From Galactobacillus timonensis (GTDB lineage: Bacteria; Bacillota_I; Bacilli_A; Erysipelotrichales; Erysipelotrichaceae), in assembly GCF_900240265.1 (NCBI RefSeq), contig NZ_LT964739.1:613948-677947 (forward strand): DNA of 64,000 nucleotides, read 5' to 3'. Shown here one piece after another: positions 35,384 through 43,738 of the stretch (its first letter is position 1; each line of letters begins with the position of its first letter). A program made the translations under genes and the position numbers. The notes below the pieces were generated by a model. That model did no database searches, was not told the origin of the DNA, and saw only the letters and a program-made list of their open reading frames with translations.

Positions 35384-36934
35384 TCAATCCCATTTATAAA
35401 GCATCAGGATGCCGCGAATTGTATCTTCCAGATTTCTGTCACACTTGGCAATCGGAATCAGCGTATCTTCCGCCGCCCTGATATAGCCGTCATACGTGGC
35501 GAGCCGTGCCCAGTTTTCCAGATTACGCGGCGAAATGACGACATCGAGTTCTTCCTTTTCAATCTTCTTCTTGAGCTTGTGGTAGACGCTGATCATCTTG
35601 TTTACAACAGGTTCACATTCCGGTACCCGCGTCACGAGCATCCGGTGGATCGCTTCATCACTCAGCTCTGCCACCTCGATGATGCCGTTGAAACGGTTGT
35701 AGAGCGCCTGGTTCAGTTCCTTCGTGCCGAAGTAGCCGGCGTTCATCGTCGCAAAAAAGCGGAAGTTGCGATGGCGTCGAACCGTTTCACCATTATCCAG
35801 GCGCACAAAACCATTGTCATCGAGCAGAGAATTGAGAAAGGCAAGATGCTGGGGCTTCGCGAAGTTGATCTCCTCAAAGACAACGGCTCCGCCTTCGCGG
35901 ATCGCCTTCGTCACATAGCTTTCCCTGAAGATGATGCGATCATCCTGCGGAATATATTTGCCCAGAACGAATTCATCCAGATTCTCGGTACAGTTGATCG
36001 TATCCACGATCGGCAGACCGATCGTCTGACATATCAGCTTGCATGAGATCGTCTTGCCCGTACCGGCCGGCCCGTGCAGCAGCACTGCGAGCATGTCGCC
36101 GGAAGCGACGGCGCTGCAGACGCTGGCAAGATTGCCAGGAAGAACGAACTCACTGCCAAGATGCGGGATCAGACTCTTCTGTTCCTCAGAGAAGGCATCG
36201 GACGGGAAGGTGATGATCCTTGTCCGATCTTCCTCCTTCTTTGCCTCATTCCGATTCTGACGGATGACTGCCGTGCCGGCGACATAGGAATGGAGACCTT
36301 CGGTATCGAAGTCGGCCAGATCCATACAGGCAATTTCATACTGCTCATTCTTATGGTTCTGGTAGAAGTCTTCATGGATATTGACAAAGGTATCGGCCTC
36401 CGGATTTTCGGCAAAATTATCCATCAGTGAACGGAAGTCGGTGTTGGTCTCCATTTCCGCCGCCAGCAGTACCATGAACATCGGCAGCATTTTGTACTGC
36501 TCATCCAAATGGGTAATATCGCCTTCGATCCAGCGGCCGTTGATGTCATAGGCAGCGACCGTCACATTATGATCCTTGAACTGGGCCCGGTAGAAGGCAA
36601 CGGAATGATCAATCACATCATTGTCGTGATAGTCCTGCGGAACAAGGAACTGCAGGCGGAAGAGACTTCTGTTTTCGTCATACCAGTAATCTCCAAAGGG
36701 ATTTCCCACGGCCGCCGCCTGCATCATTGATGTAAAGAGAATGACAGATTCACCGATCGGCTGGCACAGCGATGTCGTACCCTTAAACGACTGGTTGTTG
36801 GGATGAACGTAATACTGCGTCGCATCCGAAAGATGATGAAATCCGAAGCCCCTGTATATTTCCTTCGAATTACTGCGGACACAATGATACGATGCCTTGA
36901 ACAAAGAGACGGGTTCCGTCGCACTTCTGTTCAT
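35384..36934 (-). CDS. MoxR-type AAA+ ATPase with a large N-terminal extension
   Basis: 516 residues. Walker A GPAGTGKT at 288-295, Walker B AVVFEEIN at 350-357 and sensor-1 ATMNAG at 395-400 define a MoxR/McrB-like AAA+ module in the C-terminal half. The first 270 residues form an extension I do not recognise, with no membrane segment. ATG 36934 has GGAG 8 bp upstream. First gene of a four-gene operon (ATPase, Sel1, Sel1, VWA) whose stop/start junctions are tight or overlapping. A chaperone-like motor acting with the VWA protein is the likely role. Confidence 0.85.
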   Translation of the reverse strand: MNRSATEPVSLFKASYHCVRSNSKEIYRGFGFHHLSDATQYYVHPNNQSFKGTTSLCQPIGESVILFTSMMQAAAVGNPFGDYWYDENRSLFRLQFLVPQDYHDNDVIDHSVAFYRAQFKDHNVTVAAYDINGRWIEGDITHLDEQYKMLPMFMVLLAAEMETNTDFRSLMDNFAENPEADTFVNIHEDFYQNHKNEQYEIACMDLADFDTEGLHSYVAGTAVIRQNRNEAKKEEDRTRIITFPSDAFSEEQKSLIPHLGSEFVLPGNLASVCSAVASGDMLAVLLHGPAGTGKTISCKLICQTIGLPIVDTINCTENLDEFVLGKYIPQDDRIIFRESYVTKAIREGGAVVFEEINFAKPQHLAFLNSLLDDNGFVRLDNGETVRRHRNFRFFATMNAGYFGTKELNQALYNRFNGIIEVAELSDEAIHRMLVTRVPECEPVVNKMISVYHKLKKKIEKEELDVVISPRNLENWARLATYDGYIRAAEDTLIPIAKCDRNLEDTIRGILMLYKWD

Positions 36935-36980
36935 GATGATTTCTCCACTTCCTTTTCCACTATTCTAGCGCAGGCGGCGC

Positions 36981-37012
36981 ATAAAAAAGGCACCTGTCCT
37001 GCGGCAGGCGCC
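36981..37012 (-). terminator. Terminator of glmU-prs
   Basis: GGCACCTG (36989-36996) with CAGGCGCC (37005-37012), one wobble, followed on the minus strand by TTTTTT. Confidence 0.88.
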
Positions 37013-37040
37013 TGAATAAATAACGAATGATACGGATGAA

Positions 37041-38033
37041 TTACTTGACGGGCGACTCATCCGGTGTCGGATCATCATAGCGGTCATAGACACGGGATAC
37101 GGATGTGTGATTCTGAATCGCATCGATCGTCTCCGCCAGAACATCGGCCATCGAGAGCACCGTCACCTTCGTCGTCAGCTTCTTCTTTTCTTCTGACAGC
37201 GGGATCGTATCGGTGATCGCAATCTCCTTGATCGGCGACGCCTCAATCTTCTGCAGCGCATCACGCGAGAAGACACCGTGCGTAATACCGACATAGATAT
37301 CCTTCGCGCCGAAGTCCTTCAAAATACGTGAAGCTGCGCAAAGCGAACCGGCCGTATCACAGATATCATCCACGATGATACAGTTCTTGCCCTTCACATC
37401 ACCGATGACGCTGTTGGCTTCCACTTCATTCGGACGCGGACGGCGCTTATCAATGATCGCAATCGGCGCATTGTGCATGATCGTAGCCATGCGGCGTGCA
37501 CGGACAACTCCACCATGATCCGGCGAAACGACAACGAGATCGTCCAGCGGAATCTTCTTGTCCAGCATATAACGGCTCAGAATGGGAACTGCCGTCAGAT
37601 CATCGATCGGAATATCGAAGTAGCCCTGAATCTGTGCCGCATGCAGATCGACCGTCACAACGCGGTCCGCACCCGCAATCTGCAGAAGATTCGCAACCAG
37701 CTTCGCCGTAATCGGCTGATGCGCATCCGCCTTACGATCCTGACGCGCATATCCGTAGTATGGCATGATGACGTTGATTTCACCGGCACTTGCACGCTTC
37801 AGCGCATCGATGCAGACAAGGACTTCCATCAGATGCTCGGTCACAGGCGGGCATGTACTCTGAATAATGAAGACCGAACGGCCACGCACCGTCTCCTGCG
37901 GCGTAACCATGATTTCGCCGTCTGCGAAGTGTTCTACCTTGATGCGGCCCAGCGTCAGACCCAGTTTCTTGGCAATGCTTGCCGCAAGATCCGTAGAGCT
38001 GGTGAGAGCGAAGAGGACTGTTTCCTTAACCAT
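37041..38033 (-). CDS. prs: Ribose-phosphate pyrophosphokinase
   Basis: Makes PRPP from ribose-5-phosphate and ATP. 330 residues from ATG 38033, which has GGGGG upstream; the longer frame overlaps glmU without support. Motifs: YGYARQDRK (ATP loop), VDLHAAQIQGYF (family signature) and IIVDDICDTAGSL (PRPP binding). The start lies 8 bp before the glmU stop, so the two are coupled. glmU-prs is a standard Firmicute arrangement. Confidence 0.96.
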   Translation of the reverse strand: MVKETVLFALTSSTDLAASIAKKLGLTLGRIKVEHFADGEIMVTPQETVRGRSVFIIQSTCPPVTEHLMEVLVCIDALKRASAGEINVIMPYYGYARQDRKADAHQPITAKLVANLLQIAGADRVVTVDLHAAQIQGYFDIPIDDLTAVPILSRYMLDKKIPLDDLVVVSPDHGGVVRARRMATIMHNAPIAIIDKRRPRPNEVEANSVIGDVKGKNCIIVDDICDTAGSLCAASRILKDFGAKDIYVGITHGVFSRDALQKIEASPIKEIAITDTIPLSEEKKKLTTKVTVLSMADVLAETIDAIQNHTSVSRVYDRYDDPTPDESPVK

Positions 38034-38973
38034 TTGACTTACCCCCGAGTTTTTGTGCAAAGGTCGTGTTATCTTCAATGTTGGTATCAACGATCGTTGA
38101 ACCGCCTAGAATTGTAACATGATTTCCTATATAGGTGCTCCCGTAGATTTCAGTGCAGGGATGAATTACAACATCATGTCCAAATGTCACATACGGACCA
38201 ATGTAGGTCGTATCCGGATCGATCATCGTTACGCCTGCCTTCATCCATTTTTCATTGATTCTGTGCTGCAGCCATTTGGAGGCACGGGCCAGTTCCACGT
38301 TGTCATTGACCCCTTCCACCTCTTCGCGGTTGCCTGCCGTTACGGCCTTCACCTTCCAGCCGTGTTCGCGGAAGATCGCGACAAGGTCCGTAATGTAATA
38401 TTCCTTCTGGGCATTGTCATTGCGCAGCTCCTTTAATCCTGCGAAGAGCTTCTCGTTGTTAAAGGCATAGATGCCGGTATTGATCTCATTGATCTTCTTT
38501 TCTTCCGGCGTCGCATCCTTTGCTTCGACGATCCGTTCCACTTCTCCGTTGGCTCCGCGCACAATGCGCCCGTAGCTGCCCGCATCGTCCAGCTTCACTG
38601 TCAGCACGGACATATCCGCATCCGCAATCGACTCAAAGAGCCTTTGCAGCGTTTCCGGCTGAATCGTCGGCGCATCGCCGTTGATCACAAGAGTCACTCC
38701 GCGTTCCTCCGCCAGCTGGCGTGCCTGCATGACGGCATGCCCTGTTCCAAGCTGCGGCTCCTGCAGGGCAAATTCACACTGTCCCGCCAGCGCCTTTTCC
38801 ACTTCCTCGTGCCGGTAGCCCGTGACCGTCACAATCCGGTCTGCTCCGGCTTCACGAAGCGAATGAACAATGAGCTCCGCCATCGGAACTCCGAGAATCT
38901 GATGCAGCACCTTCGGGGTATCGGACTTCATCCGCGTCCCCTTGCCGGCCGCCATAACAATCGCATTCTTCAT
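38026..38973 (-). CDS. glmU: UDP-GlcNAc pyrophosphorylase, short GlmU without acetyltransferase domain
   Basis: 315 residues from ATG 38973 (AGGAT upstream). The N-terminal uridylyltransferase domain is complete: VMAAGKGTRMKS, QEPQLGTGHAVMQA and INGDAPTI. It ends after about two left-handed hexapeptide turns (YIGPYVTFGHDVVIHPCTEIYG), where a full GlmU (about 450 residues) would continue into the acetyltransferase domain with its catalytic histidine. The stop sits within the prs start, so this is the natural end and not an assembly accident. GlcN-1-P acetylation must then come from another protein, or the substrate GlcNAc-1-P from another route. Confidence 0.88.
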   Translation of the reverse strand: MKNAIVMAAGKGTRMKSDTPKVLHQILGVPMAELIVHSLREAGADRIVTVTGYRHEEVEKALAGQCEFALQEPQLGTGHAVMQARQLAEERGVTLVINGDAPTIQPETLQRLFESIADADMSVLTVKLDDAGSYGRIVRGANGEVERIVEAKDATPEEKKINEINTGIYAFNNEKLFAGLKELRNDNAQKEYYITDLVAIFREHGWKVKAVTAGNREEVEGVNDNVELARASKWLQHRINEKWMKAGVTMIDPDTTYIGPYVTFGHDVVIHPCTEIYGSTYIGNHVTILGGSTIVDTNIEDNTTFAQKLGGKSNG

Positions 38974-39073
38974 ATCCTGTTTTTCACCATCCGTAAGACA
39001 ACAACCATTATAGAAGGTTCTCATTCCATCGCCACCCAAAGCATACTACTGTCAATTTTCCATTTCCTTTTTC

Positions 39074-39079
39074 TATAAT
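39074..39079 (+). promoter_or_regulatory. Candidate -10 box of the bcp-yaaA operon
   Basis: Perfect TATAAT 20 bp before the bcp start; no clear -35 is present. A divergent TATAAT for glmU is at 39012-39007 on the minus strand. Confidence 0.45.
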
Positions 39080-39099
39080 CACATTGTAAGGAGACTATT

Positions 39100-39552
39100 A
39101 TGCTCAATCCAGGTACCGAAGCACCCGATTTCACCCTCAACGACCAGAACGGAACACCGCGTTCCCTCCACGAATTCCGCGGAAAGAAAGTCGTTCTCTA
39201 CTTCTATCCCAAGGATATGACATCCGGCTGCACCAAGCAGGCATGCGGCTTTGCCGAACTGTATCCCCACTTTCAGGAAAAGGATGCCGTCGTCATCGGC
39301 GTCAGTAAAGATTCTGTCGCCTCGCACCGCAAGTTTACGGACAAGTACGGACTTCCGTTCATTCTGCTGGCGGATCCCGACACCACTGTTCTGCAGCAGT
39401 ACGGCGTCTGGCAGGAAAAACAAATGTACGGACGCAGCTATATGGGCGTCGTACGTACGACCTATCTTATTGATGAAAACGGCGTCATTGTAAAGGTGAT
39501 GGCAAAGGTCAATGCCTCGAGCAATCCGGCCGACATGCTCGCATTGCTATGA
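39100..39552 (+). CDS. bcp: Thioredoxin-dependent peroxiredoxin (Bcp/PrxQ)
   Basis: 150 residues. Peroxidatic C44 and resolving C49 in the sequence SGCTKQACG are spaced as in two-cysteine PrxQ/BCP enzymes, which reduce hydrogen peroxide and organic peroxides with thioredoxin. TAPDFTL-type N-terminus and YPKDMTSGC are family marks. ATG 39100 follows AAGGAG. Overlaps yaaA by ATGA, giving a peroxide-defence operon. Confidence 0.95.
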   Translation: MLNPGTEAPDFTLNDQNGTPRSLHEFRGKKVVLYFYPKDMTSGCTKQACGFAELYPHFQEKDAVVIGVSKDSVASHRKFTDKYGLPFILLADPDTTVLQQYGVWQEKQMYGRSYMGVVRTTYLIDENGVIVKVMAKVNASSNPADMLALL

Positions 39553-40289
39553 AGGTGATCATTTCCCCCGCCAAGAAGATGAAGATCGAGGAAGACATCG
39601 AATGGAAAACCGTCCCTGTCTTCCTTTCTGATGCCCAAAAGCTCCAGAACACAATCAACGACCTCTCCAGCAGTGAAAAGAAAGCGATGTGGAACTGCAG
39701 CGACGCCATTGCCAAAGACAGTGAGCGGATCTTTGCGCACATGGATCTGAATGCAGGTCAAACACCAGCCTTATTTTCCTATAACGGCATCCAGTATCAG
39801 AACATGGCGCCGGAAGCCTTTACTACGGATGAACTGGACTGGCTCCAGGATCATCTGCGCATTCTCTCGGGATTCTATGGGGTACTGAAGCCGTTCGATG
39901 GCATCGTACCCTACCGCCTCGAGATGCAGGCAAAGCTGAACATTGACGGACACACCAGTCTCTACCACTTCTGGGGAAGAAAACTGTACCAGGAAGTGAT
40001 GGACGACAGCCACGTCCTGATCAATCTTGCCTCGAAGGAGTACAGCGACGCCATCACACCATACATTGATCAGACAAATGGCGATCGCCTCATCAACATC
40101 ATCTTCGGCGTCCAACATGATCAAAAAATTACGATGCCGAGTGTCTATGCCAAAATGGCAAGGGGAAGATTTGTCCGCTGGATGGCAGAGAATCAGATTG
40201 AAGATATCAGCGACTTTGCTAAGTTCAATGACGGTTATACCTTCAGCCCGGACCACTCAGATGAAATGACACTCGTATTTCTGCAGTAG
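39549..40289 (+). CDS. yaaA: Peroxide stress protein YaaA
   Basis: 246 residues, normal YaaA length. Opening ISPAKKMKIE and the central SGFYGVLKPFDGIVPYRLEM are strong family signatures. YaaA lowers intracellular free iron and so limits Fenton damage under hydrogen peroxide. Its start overlaps the bcp stop. A TnpB remnant begins about 10 bp after the stop, so any native downstream region has been displaced. Confidence 0.94.
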   Translation: MKVIISPAKKMKIEEDIEWKTVPVFLSDAQKLQNTINDLSSSEKKAMWNCSDAIAKDSERIFAHMDLNAGQTPALFSYNGIQYQNMAPEAFTTDELDWLQDHLRILSGFYGVLKPFDGIVPYRLEMQAKLNIDGHTSLYHFWGRKLYQEVMDDSHVLINLASKEYSDAITPYIDQTNGDRLINIIFGVQHDQKITMPSVYAKMARGRFVRWMAENQIEDISDFAKFNDGYTFSPDHSDEMTLVFLQ

Positions 40290-40326
40290 CCGGAACCGGT
40301 ACGCTGCAATTAATGGTTACAAGAAA

Positions 40327-40860
40327 GTGCACATTCCGCACTACCGCACGAAAGGCGGAAAGTATCTGCTGGTGTTGTCAACGAATGCGATCAACATCAG
40401 AAACGGCAATCTGATCGTTCCGATGAGTCGTACGTTTTCAAAGCAGCATCCGGATCTGGATTCCATACGCATTCCGGTACCTGAAAGAATTTCAGGCAGG
40501 CACATCGCTGAAGTACGCATCGTGCCCGTTCTGAACGGCAAGGCACTGAAGATTCAGTACTGCTACGAGCAGGAAGAGGAGCCGCAGAATCTGAATGCGG
40601 ACAATGTATTAGCCATTGATGTCGGTCTCGATAATCTTGCGTCATGTGTAACAACCACGGGGACGTCCTTCATCGTTGACGGACGTAAGCTCAAATCAAT
40701 GAACCAGTGGTACAACAAGCAGATTGCACACTACGCATCGATCAAAGACCATCAGAACATCAAAGGCTTTACAGCCCGTATGAGCCGCATCACAGACAAG
40801 CGTAACCGGCAGGTGACAGACTACATGCACAAGGCTGCACGCCATGTCGTTGATTATTGA
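40327..40860 (+). pseudogene. Central fragment of a TnpB-type transposon protein (IS200/IS605)
   Basis: 177 residues from a GTG; the frame is open about 45 bases further upstream but has no start. It matches the middle of TnpB: KYLLVLSTNAINIRNGNLIVPM, then LAIDVGLDNLASC with the first RuvC aspartate, and RITDKRNRQVTDYMHKAARHVVDY. The N-terminal RNA-binding region and the C-terminal catalytic Glu/Asp and zinc ribbon are missing, so it is inactive. It breaks off just where the IS1182-like element region begins. Confidence 0.75.
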
Positions 40861-40896
40861 ATGCACACTTTTCGGCGCGCCTTTCCTTCAAAATTA

Positions 40897-40918
40897 CACA
40901 CTTTTTGTTACGAGTTTT
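40897..40918. repeat. Left copy of a 22-bp direct repeat flanking the IS1182-like element
   Basis: Differs from 42788-42809 at one position (GTTACG here, GTAACG there). The sub-motif ACGAGTTTT also occurs at 40943-40951. Confidence 0.8.
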
Positions 40919-41111
40919 AGACCATTAATTCCATTTTTCTGCACGAGTTTTTTGTGTATCATGAGGGTGCTGAAAAAGTGCGGTTATCGAATAGCCGATT
41001 ATACATCACCCATTAACCTATGAGCTGCTTGGACACGGATATCCAATCCAAAATGATAAGCGCGTAATCTGAATCAATGCGATGATTATGCGCTTTTTCT
41101 TCACATTTTGG

Positions 41112-41140
41112 TTGAAAAACATGCATGCATGGTATACAAT
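41112..41140 (+). promoter_or_regulatory. Promoter of the IS1182-like transposase
   Basis: TTGAAA (41112-41117), 17-bp spacer, TACAAT (41135-41140), about 26 bp before the start codon. Confidence 0.55.
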
Positions 41141-41165
41141 GTGTCTATACTCCGGAGGTGTCTTT

Positions 41166-42662
41166 ATGTTAAGAATGATTGATTTGCCCCAGTTGGATCT
41201 TGGCTCTTATAACGGGCTCTACGATATTCTGATCCCTGGAGATAACTTCTGGCGTCAGATGAACGAAACGATTGACTTCTCTTTTGTTGCTAAAGAAGTT
41301 CAGAAGAACTACAGCGACTGTATGGGCAGAACTGCAGCTGATCCGGTACTGCTGTTCAAATATCTGCTTCTTAAGACCGCACGTAAGCTCAGTGATCGTG
41401 ATCTGATTGAAAGAGTCCGATATGACATGGAAATGAAATACTTTCTGGGCTACAGGCCTGAGGAAACTGAATTCATTGATCCGAGCCTGCTTACCAAATT
41501 CCGCAGAACCAGACTCAAGGATACCGATCTGCTGGATGTGCTGATTGGCAAGACTGTTGAAATCGGGAAGAAGAAAGGAGTCATTCATGATCATGAAAAG
41601 ATCATCGTCGATTCCACTCATACCAATGCACTATACCAGCATATTTCTCCGCGTGAGGAACTGATCAGGCGGGCAAAGGAACTGAGAAAGTCTGTATATG
41701 CAGCGGATGAAACCATGAAGGACAGAATGCCGAAGAAGCGGGAAAGCAGCGGTCTTCTGGAGGATGAAATCGAATACTGCAAGGAACTGCTGGATCTGAT
41801 CGCTTCAGATGAGCGGCTTCAGAAGATACCGGATATCCAGGAACGTCTCAATTACCTGAAAGAAGGAGTTGAAGACACGAGAGAACAGCTGGAATTCTCC
41901 AGAGATCCGGATGCGAAAGTGGGACACAAGACTGCAGACACTTCCTTCTTCGGGTATAAGACGCATATTGCCATGACCACGGACAGAGTCATTGTGAGTG
42001 CAGCAGTGACAACCGGAGAGAAACATGACGGCAAGCAGGCGGCAGATCTGATTGAGAAAGCAGAAGACGCAGGAGTAACCGTAGACGCTCTGATTGGTGA
42101 TGGCGCATATTCCGAGAAAGACAATATTGAATACACCTCAGAAAAAGGAATTAAGCTGGCATCAAAGCTGAGTGAGAATGTTCTGCATGGAAGCCGGGAG
42201 AAAAAGTTTGAGTTCAACAAGGATGCCGGGATGTATGTATGCCCGGCAGGACATATGGCAGTCAGAAAAAGCAAAGGCGGTCAGGAGAAAGCAGCGAATG
42301 GTTCTGATACAAAAGTAGTTACCTATTTCTTCGATGTAGAGAAATGCAGAAACTGTCCTTTGCGAAACGGCTGTTACAAGGAAGGTGCGAAGTCTAAAAC
42401 CTACTCGGTAAAGATCAAATCAGATACGCATATTGCTCAGATGGATTACATGAAATCAGATGAATTCAGAGAACTATATGCTGAGCGATACAAGATCGAG
42501 GCTAAGAATGCGGAACTGAAGCAGACCCTCGATTATGGAAATGCCCATGCGTGTGGAATGAGCGGAATGACGATACAGGCAGCAGTATCGATTTTTTTTG
42601 TGAACCTGAAGAGGATAAAAACACTGGAAACCAGCGTTAAGGGAGCACCAGATAAGGAATAA
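41166..42662 (+). CDS. IS1182-family DDE transposase
   Basis: 498 residues from ATG 41166, which has GGAGG 7 bp upstream. The earlier open frame lies over the promoter. Layout: N-terminal domain with NETIDFSFVAKEVQKNYSD and a helix-rich region; catalytic aspartates in IIVDSTHTNALY and LIGDGAYSEKDN; a cysteine cluster near the end (CPAGH ... CRNCPLRNGCYKEG); and a final glutamate in ERYKIEAKNAELKQT. Full length and no frameshift, so potentially active. The base composition is more A-rich than its neighbours. Confidence 0.92.
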   Translation: MLRMIDLPQLDLGSYNGLYDILIPGDNFWRQMNETIDFSFVAKEVQKNYSDCMGRTAADPVLLFKYLLLKTARKLSDRDLIERVRYDMEMKYFLGYRPEETEFIDPSLLTKFRRTRLKDTDLLDVLIGKTVEIGKKKGVIHDHEKIIVDSTHTNALYQHISPREELIRRAKELRKSVYAADETMKDRMPKKRESSGLLEDEIEYCKELLDLIASDERLQKIPDIQERLNYLKEGVEDTREQLEFSRDPDAKVGHKTADTSFFGYKTHIAMTTDRVIVSAAVTTGEKHDGKQAADLIEKAEDAGVTVDALIGDGAYSEKDNIEYTSEKGIKLASKLSENVLHGSREKKFEFNKDAGMYVCPAGHMAVRKSKGGQEKAANGSDTKVVTYFFDVEKCRNCPLRNGCYKEGAKSKTYSVKIKSDTHIAQMDYMKSDEFRELYAERYKIEAKNAELKQTLDYGNAHACGMSGMTIQAAVSIFFVNLKRIKTLETSVKGAPDKE

Positions 42663-42691
42663 TCCTTTATGATCCTCACGATATTCCACTG

Positions 42692-42733
42692 AAAAAAAGA
42701 AAATCCTGGCCAGTATCAGAACCGGTCAGGATT
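42692..42733 (-). terminator. Minus-strand terminator hairpin at the right end of the IS
   Basis: AATCCTGGCC (42702-42711) with GGTCAGGATT (42724-42733), one wobble. On the minus strand it is followed by TTCTTTTTTTC, so it would stop transcription coming from the ispE operon into the element. On the plus strand the T tract is poor. Confidence 0.65.
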
Positions 42734-42787
42734 CTCATCCAAAATTTTGTTTACAATCCCTACTTTGTCAGCAGACTCGTGTATCAT

Positions 42788-42809
42788 CACACTTTTTGTA
42801 ACGAGTTTT
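42788..42809. repeat. Right copy of the 22-bp direct repeat
   Basis: 21 of 22 bases equal to 40897-40918. It is preceded by GTGTATCAT, which also occurs beside the left copy near 40953. Confidence 0.8.
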
Positions 42810-42883
42810 GCAAAAGAAAAGCCATACCCGCATAAATCATCAGGCACAGCTTCAGTAATCACGAACACGAAACATCTATATTT

Positions 42884-43738
42884 CTATACCGCTGATCGTG
42901 CCAAGATCCGCGTCATACGCGTAAAATAGCCGCGCTGGCGCATCGTATCACAGGCATCGTTCAACAGCCGGCGCGATTGCGTAATACCAAACACCGTTGA
43001 GCCGGAGCCTGACATCAGTACGCCATCAAAGCCAAAGTCCGTCAGTTCCTGCTTCACCTTTTTGATTTCCGGCACAAGGTCCATCGACACATCTTCCAGC
43101 GAATTGGCTAGACGCCTAACAACGCCAGCATAATCCCCCTCGATCAGCGCCTGCCGCATCCCGTCCACATCCGGATGCACCGGTGTCTCCAGCTCATCAA
43201 ACTTCTGAAAGGCAAGAGCCGTCGAAACACCGCGCTTCGGCTTCACCAGCAGCACATGGAAGTCAGGGTGGCAGACAAACGGCTCAATCACCTCGCCCGT
43301 TCCTTCCACCAGTGCCGGCTGATTCAGTACGCAGAACGGTACGTCAGAGCCTACCGACCGTGCCGCTTTCACCATATCGTTACGTGTCATATGAAGATGT
43401 TCCATCCGGTTGAGCATGCGGATGGCGGCCGCTGCGTCGGCGCTTCCGCCTGCGAGGCCGGCCTGTGTCGGTATGTGCTTCTCTAATACACAGGCATATT
43501 CCGAATCAAAATGATACATGTCCCGCAATACGCTGATCGCCTTGATCACCGTATTTTTTTCATCCACCGGAAGATAGGAGCGGTTTAAGCGCAGGCTCGT
43601 CTCTTCGGCACGTGTCATCTCCAGTACATCATAGAAATCAATCGGTACCATGATCATCCTGAGATCGTGATAACCGTCCTTCCGCCCCTTGACAACATCC
43701 AGACAGAGATTGATTTTCGCATACGCACGCTCTTTCAT
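42884..43738 (-). CDS. ispE: 4-diphosphocytidyl-2-C-methyl-D-erythritol kinase
   Basis: GHMP kinase of the MEP isoprenoid pathway; 284 residues. AYAKINLCLDVVKGRKDGYHDL is the N-terminal signature, AGLAGGSADAAAA is the ATP loop, and VLMSGSGSTVFGI is the C-terminal glycine-rich motif. It starts inside the rsmA stop (ATGA overlap) and is the last gene of its operon. Confidence 0.96.
   Translation of the reverse strand: MKERAYAKINLCLDVVKGRKDGYHDLRMIMVPIDFYDVLEMTRAEETSLRLNRSYLPVDEKNTVIKAISVLRDMYHFDSEYACVLEKHIPTQAGLAGGSADAAAAIRMLNRMEHLHMTRNDMVKAARSVGSDVPFCVLNQPALVEGTGEVIEPFVCHPDFHVLLVKPKRGVSTALAFQKFDELETPVHPDVDGMRQALIEGDYAGVVRRLANSLEDVSMDLVPEIKKVKQELTDFGFDGVLMSGSGSTVFGITQSRRLLNDACDTMRQRGYFTRMTRILARSAV

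Larger units (their letters stand above)
40897..42809 (+). mobile_element. IS1182-like insertion element (boundaries uncertain)
   Basis: A complete transposase gene with its own promoter and a terminator-like hairpin lies between 22-bp direct repeats. I could not find convincing terminal inverted repeats, so the true ends could be inside these limits. The 40861-41111 stretch before the promoter has no other gene; it is the left non-coding part of the element or its junction with the TnpB remnant. Confidence 0.6.
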
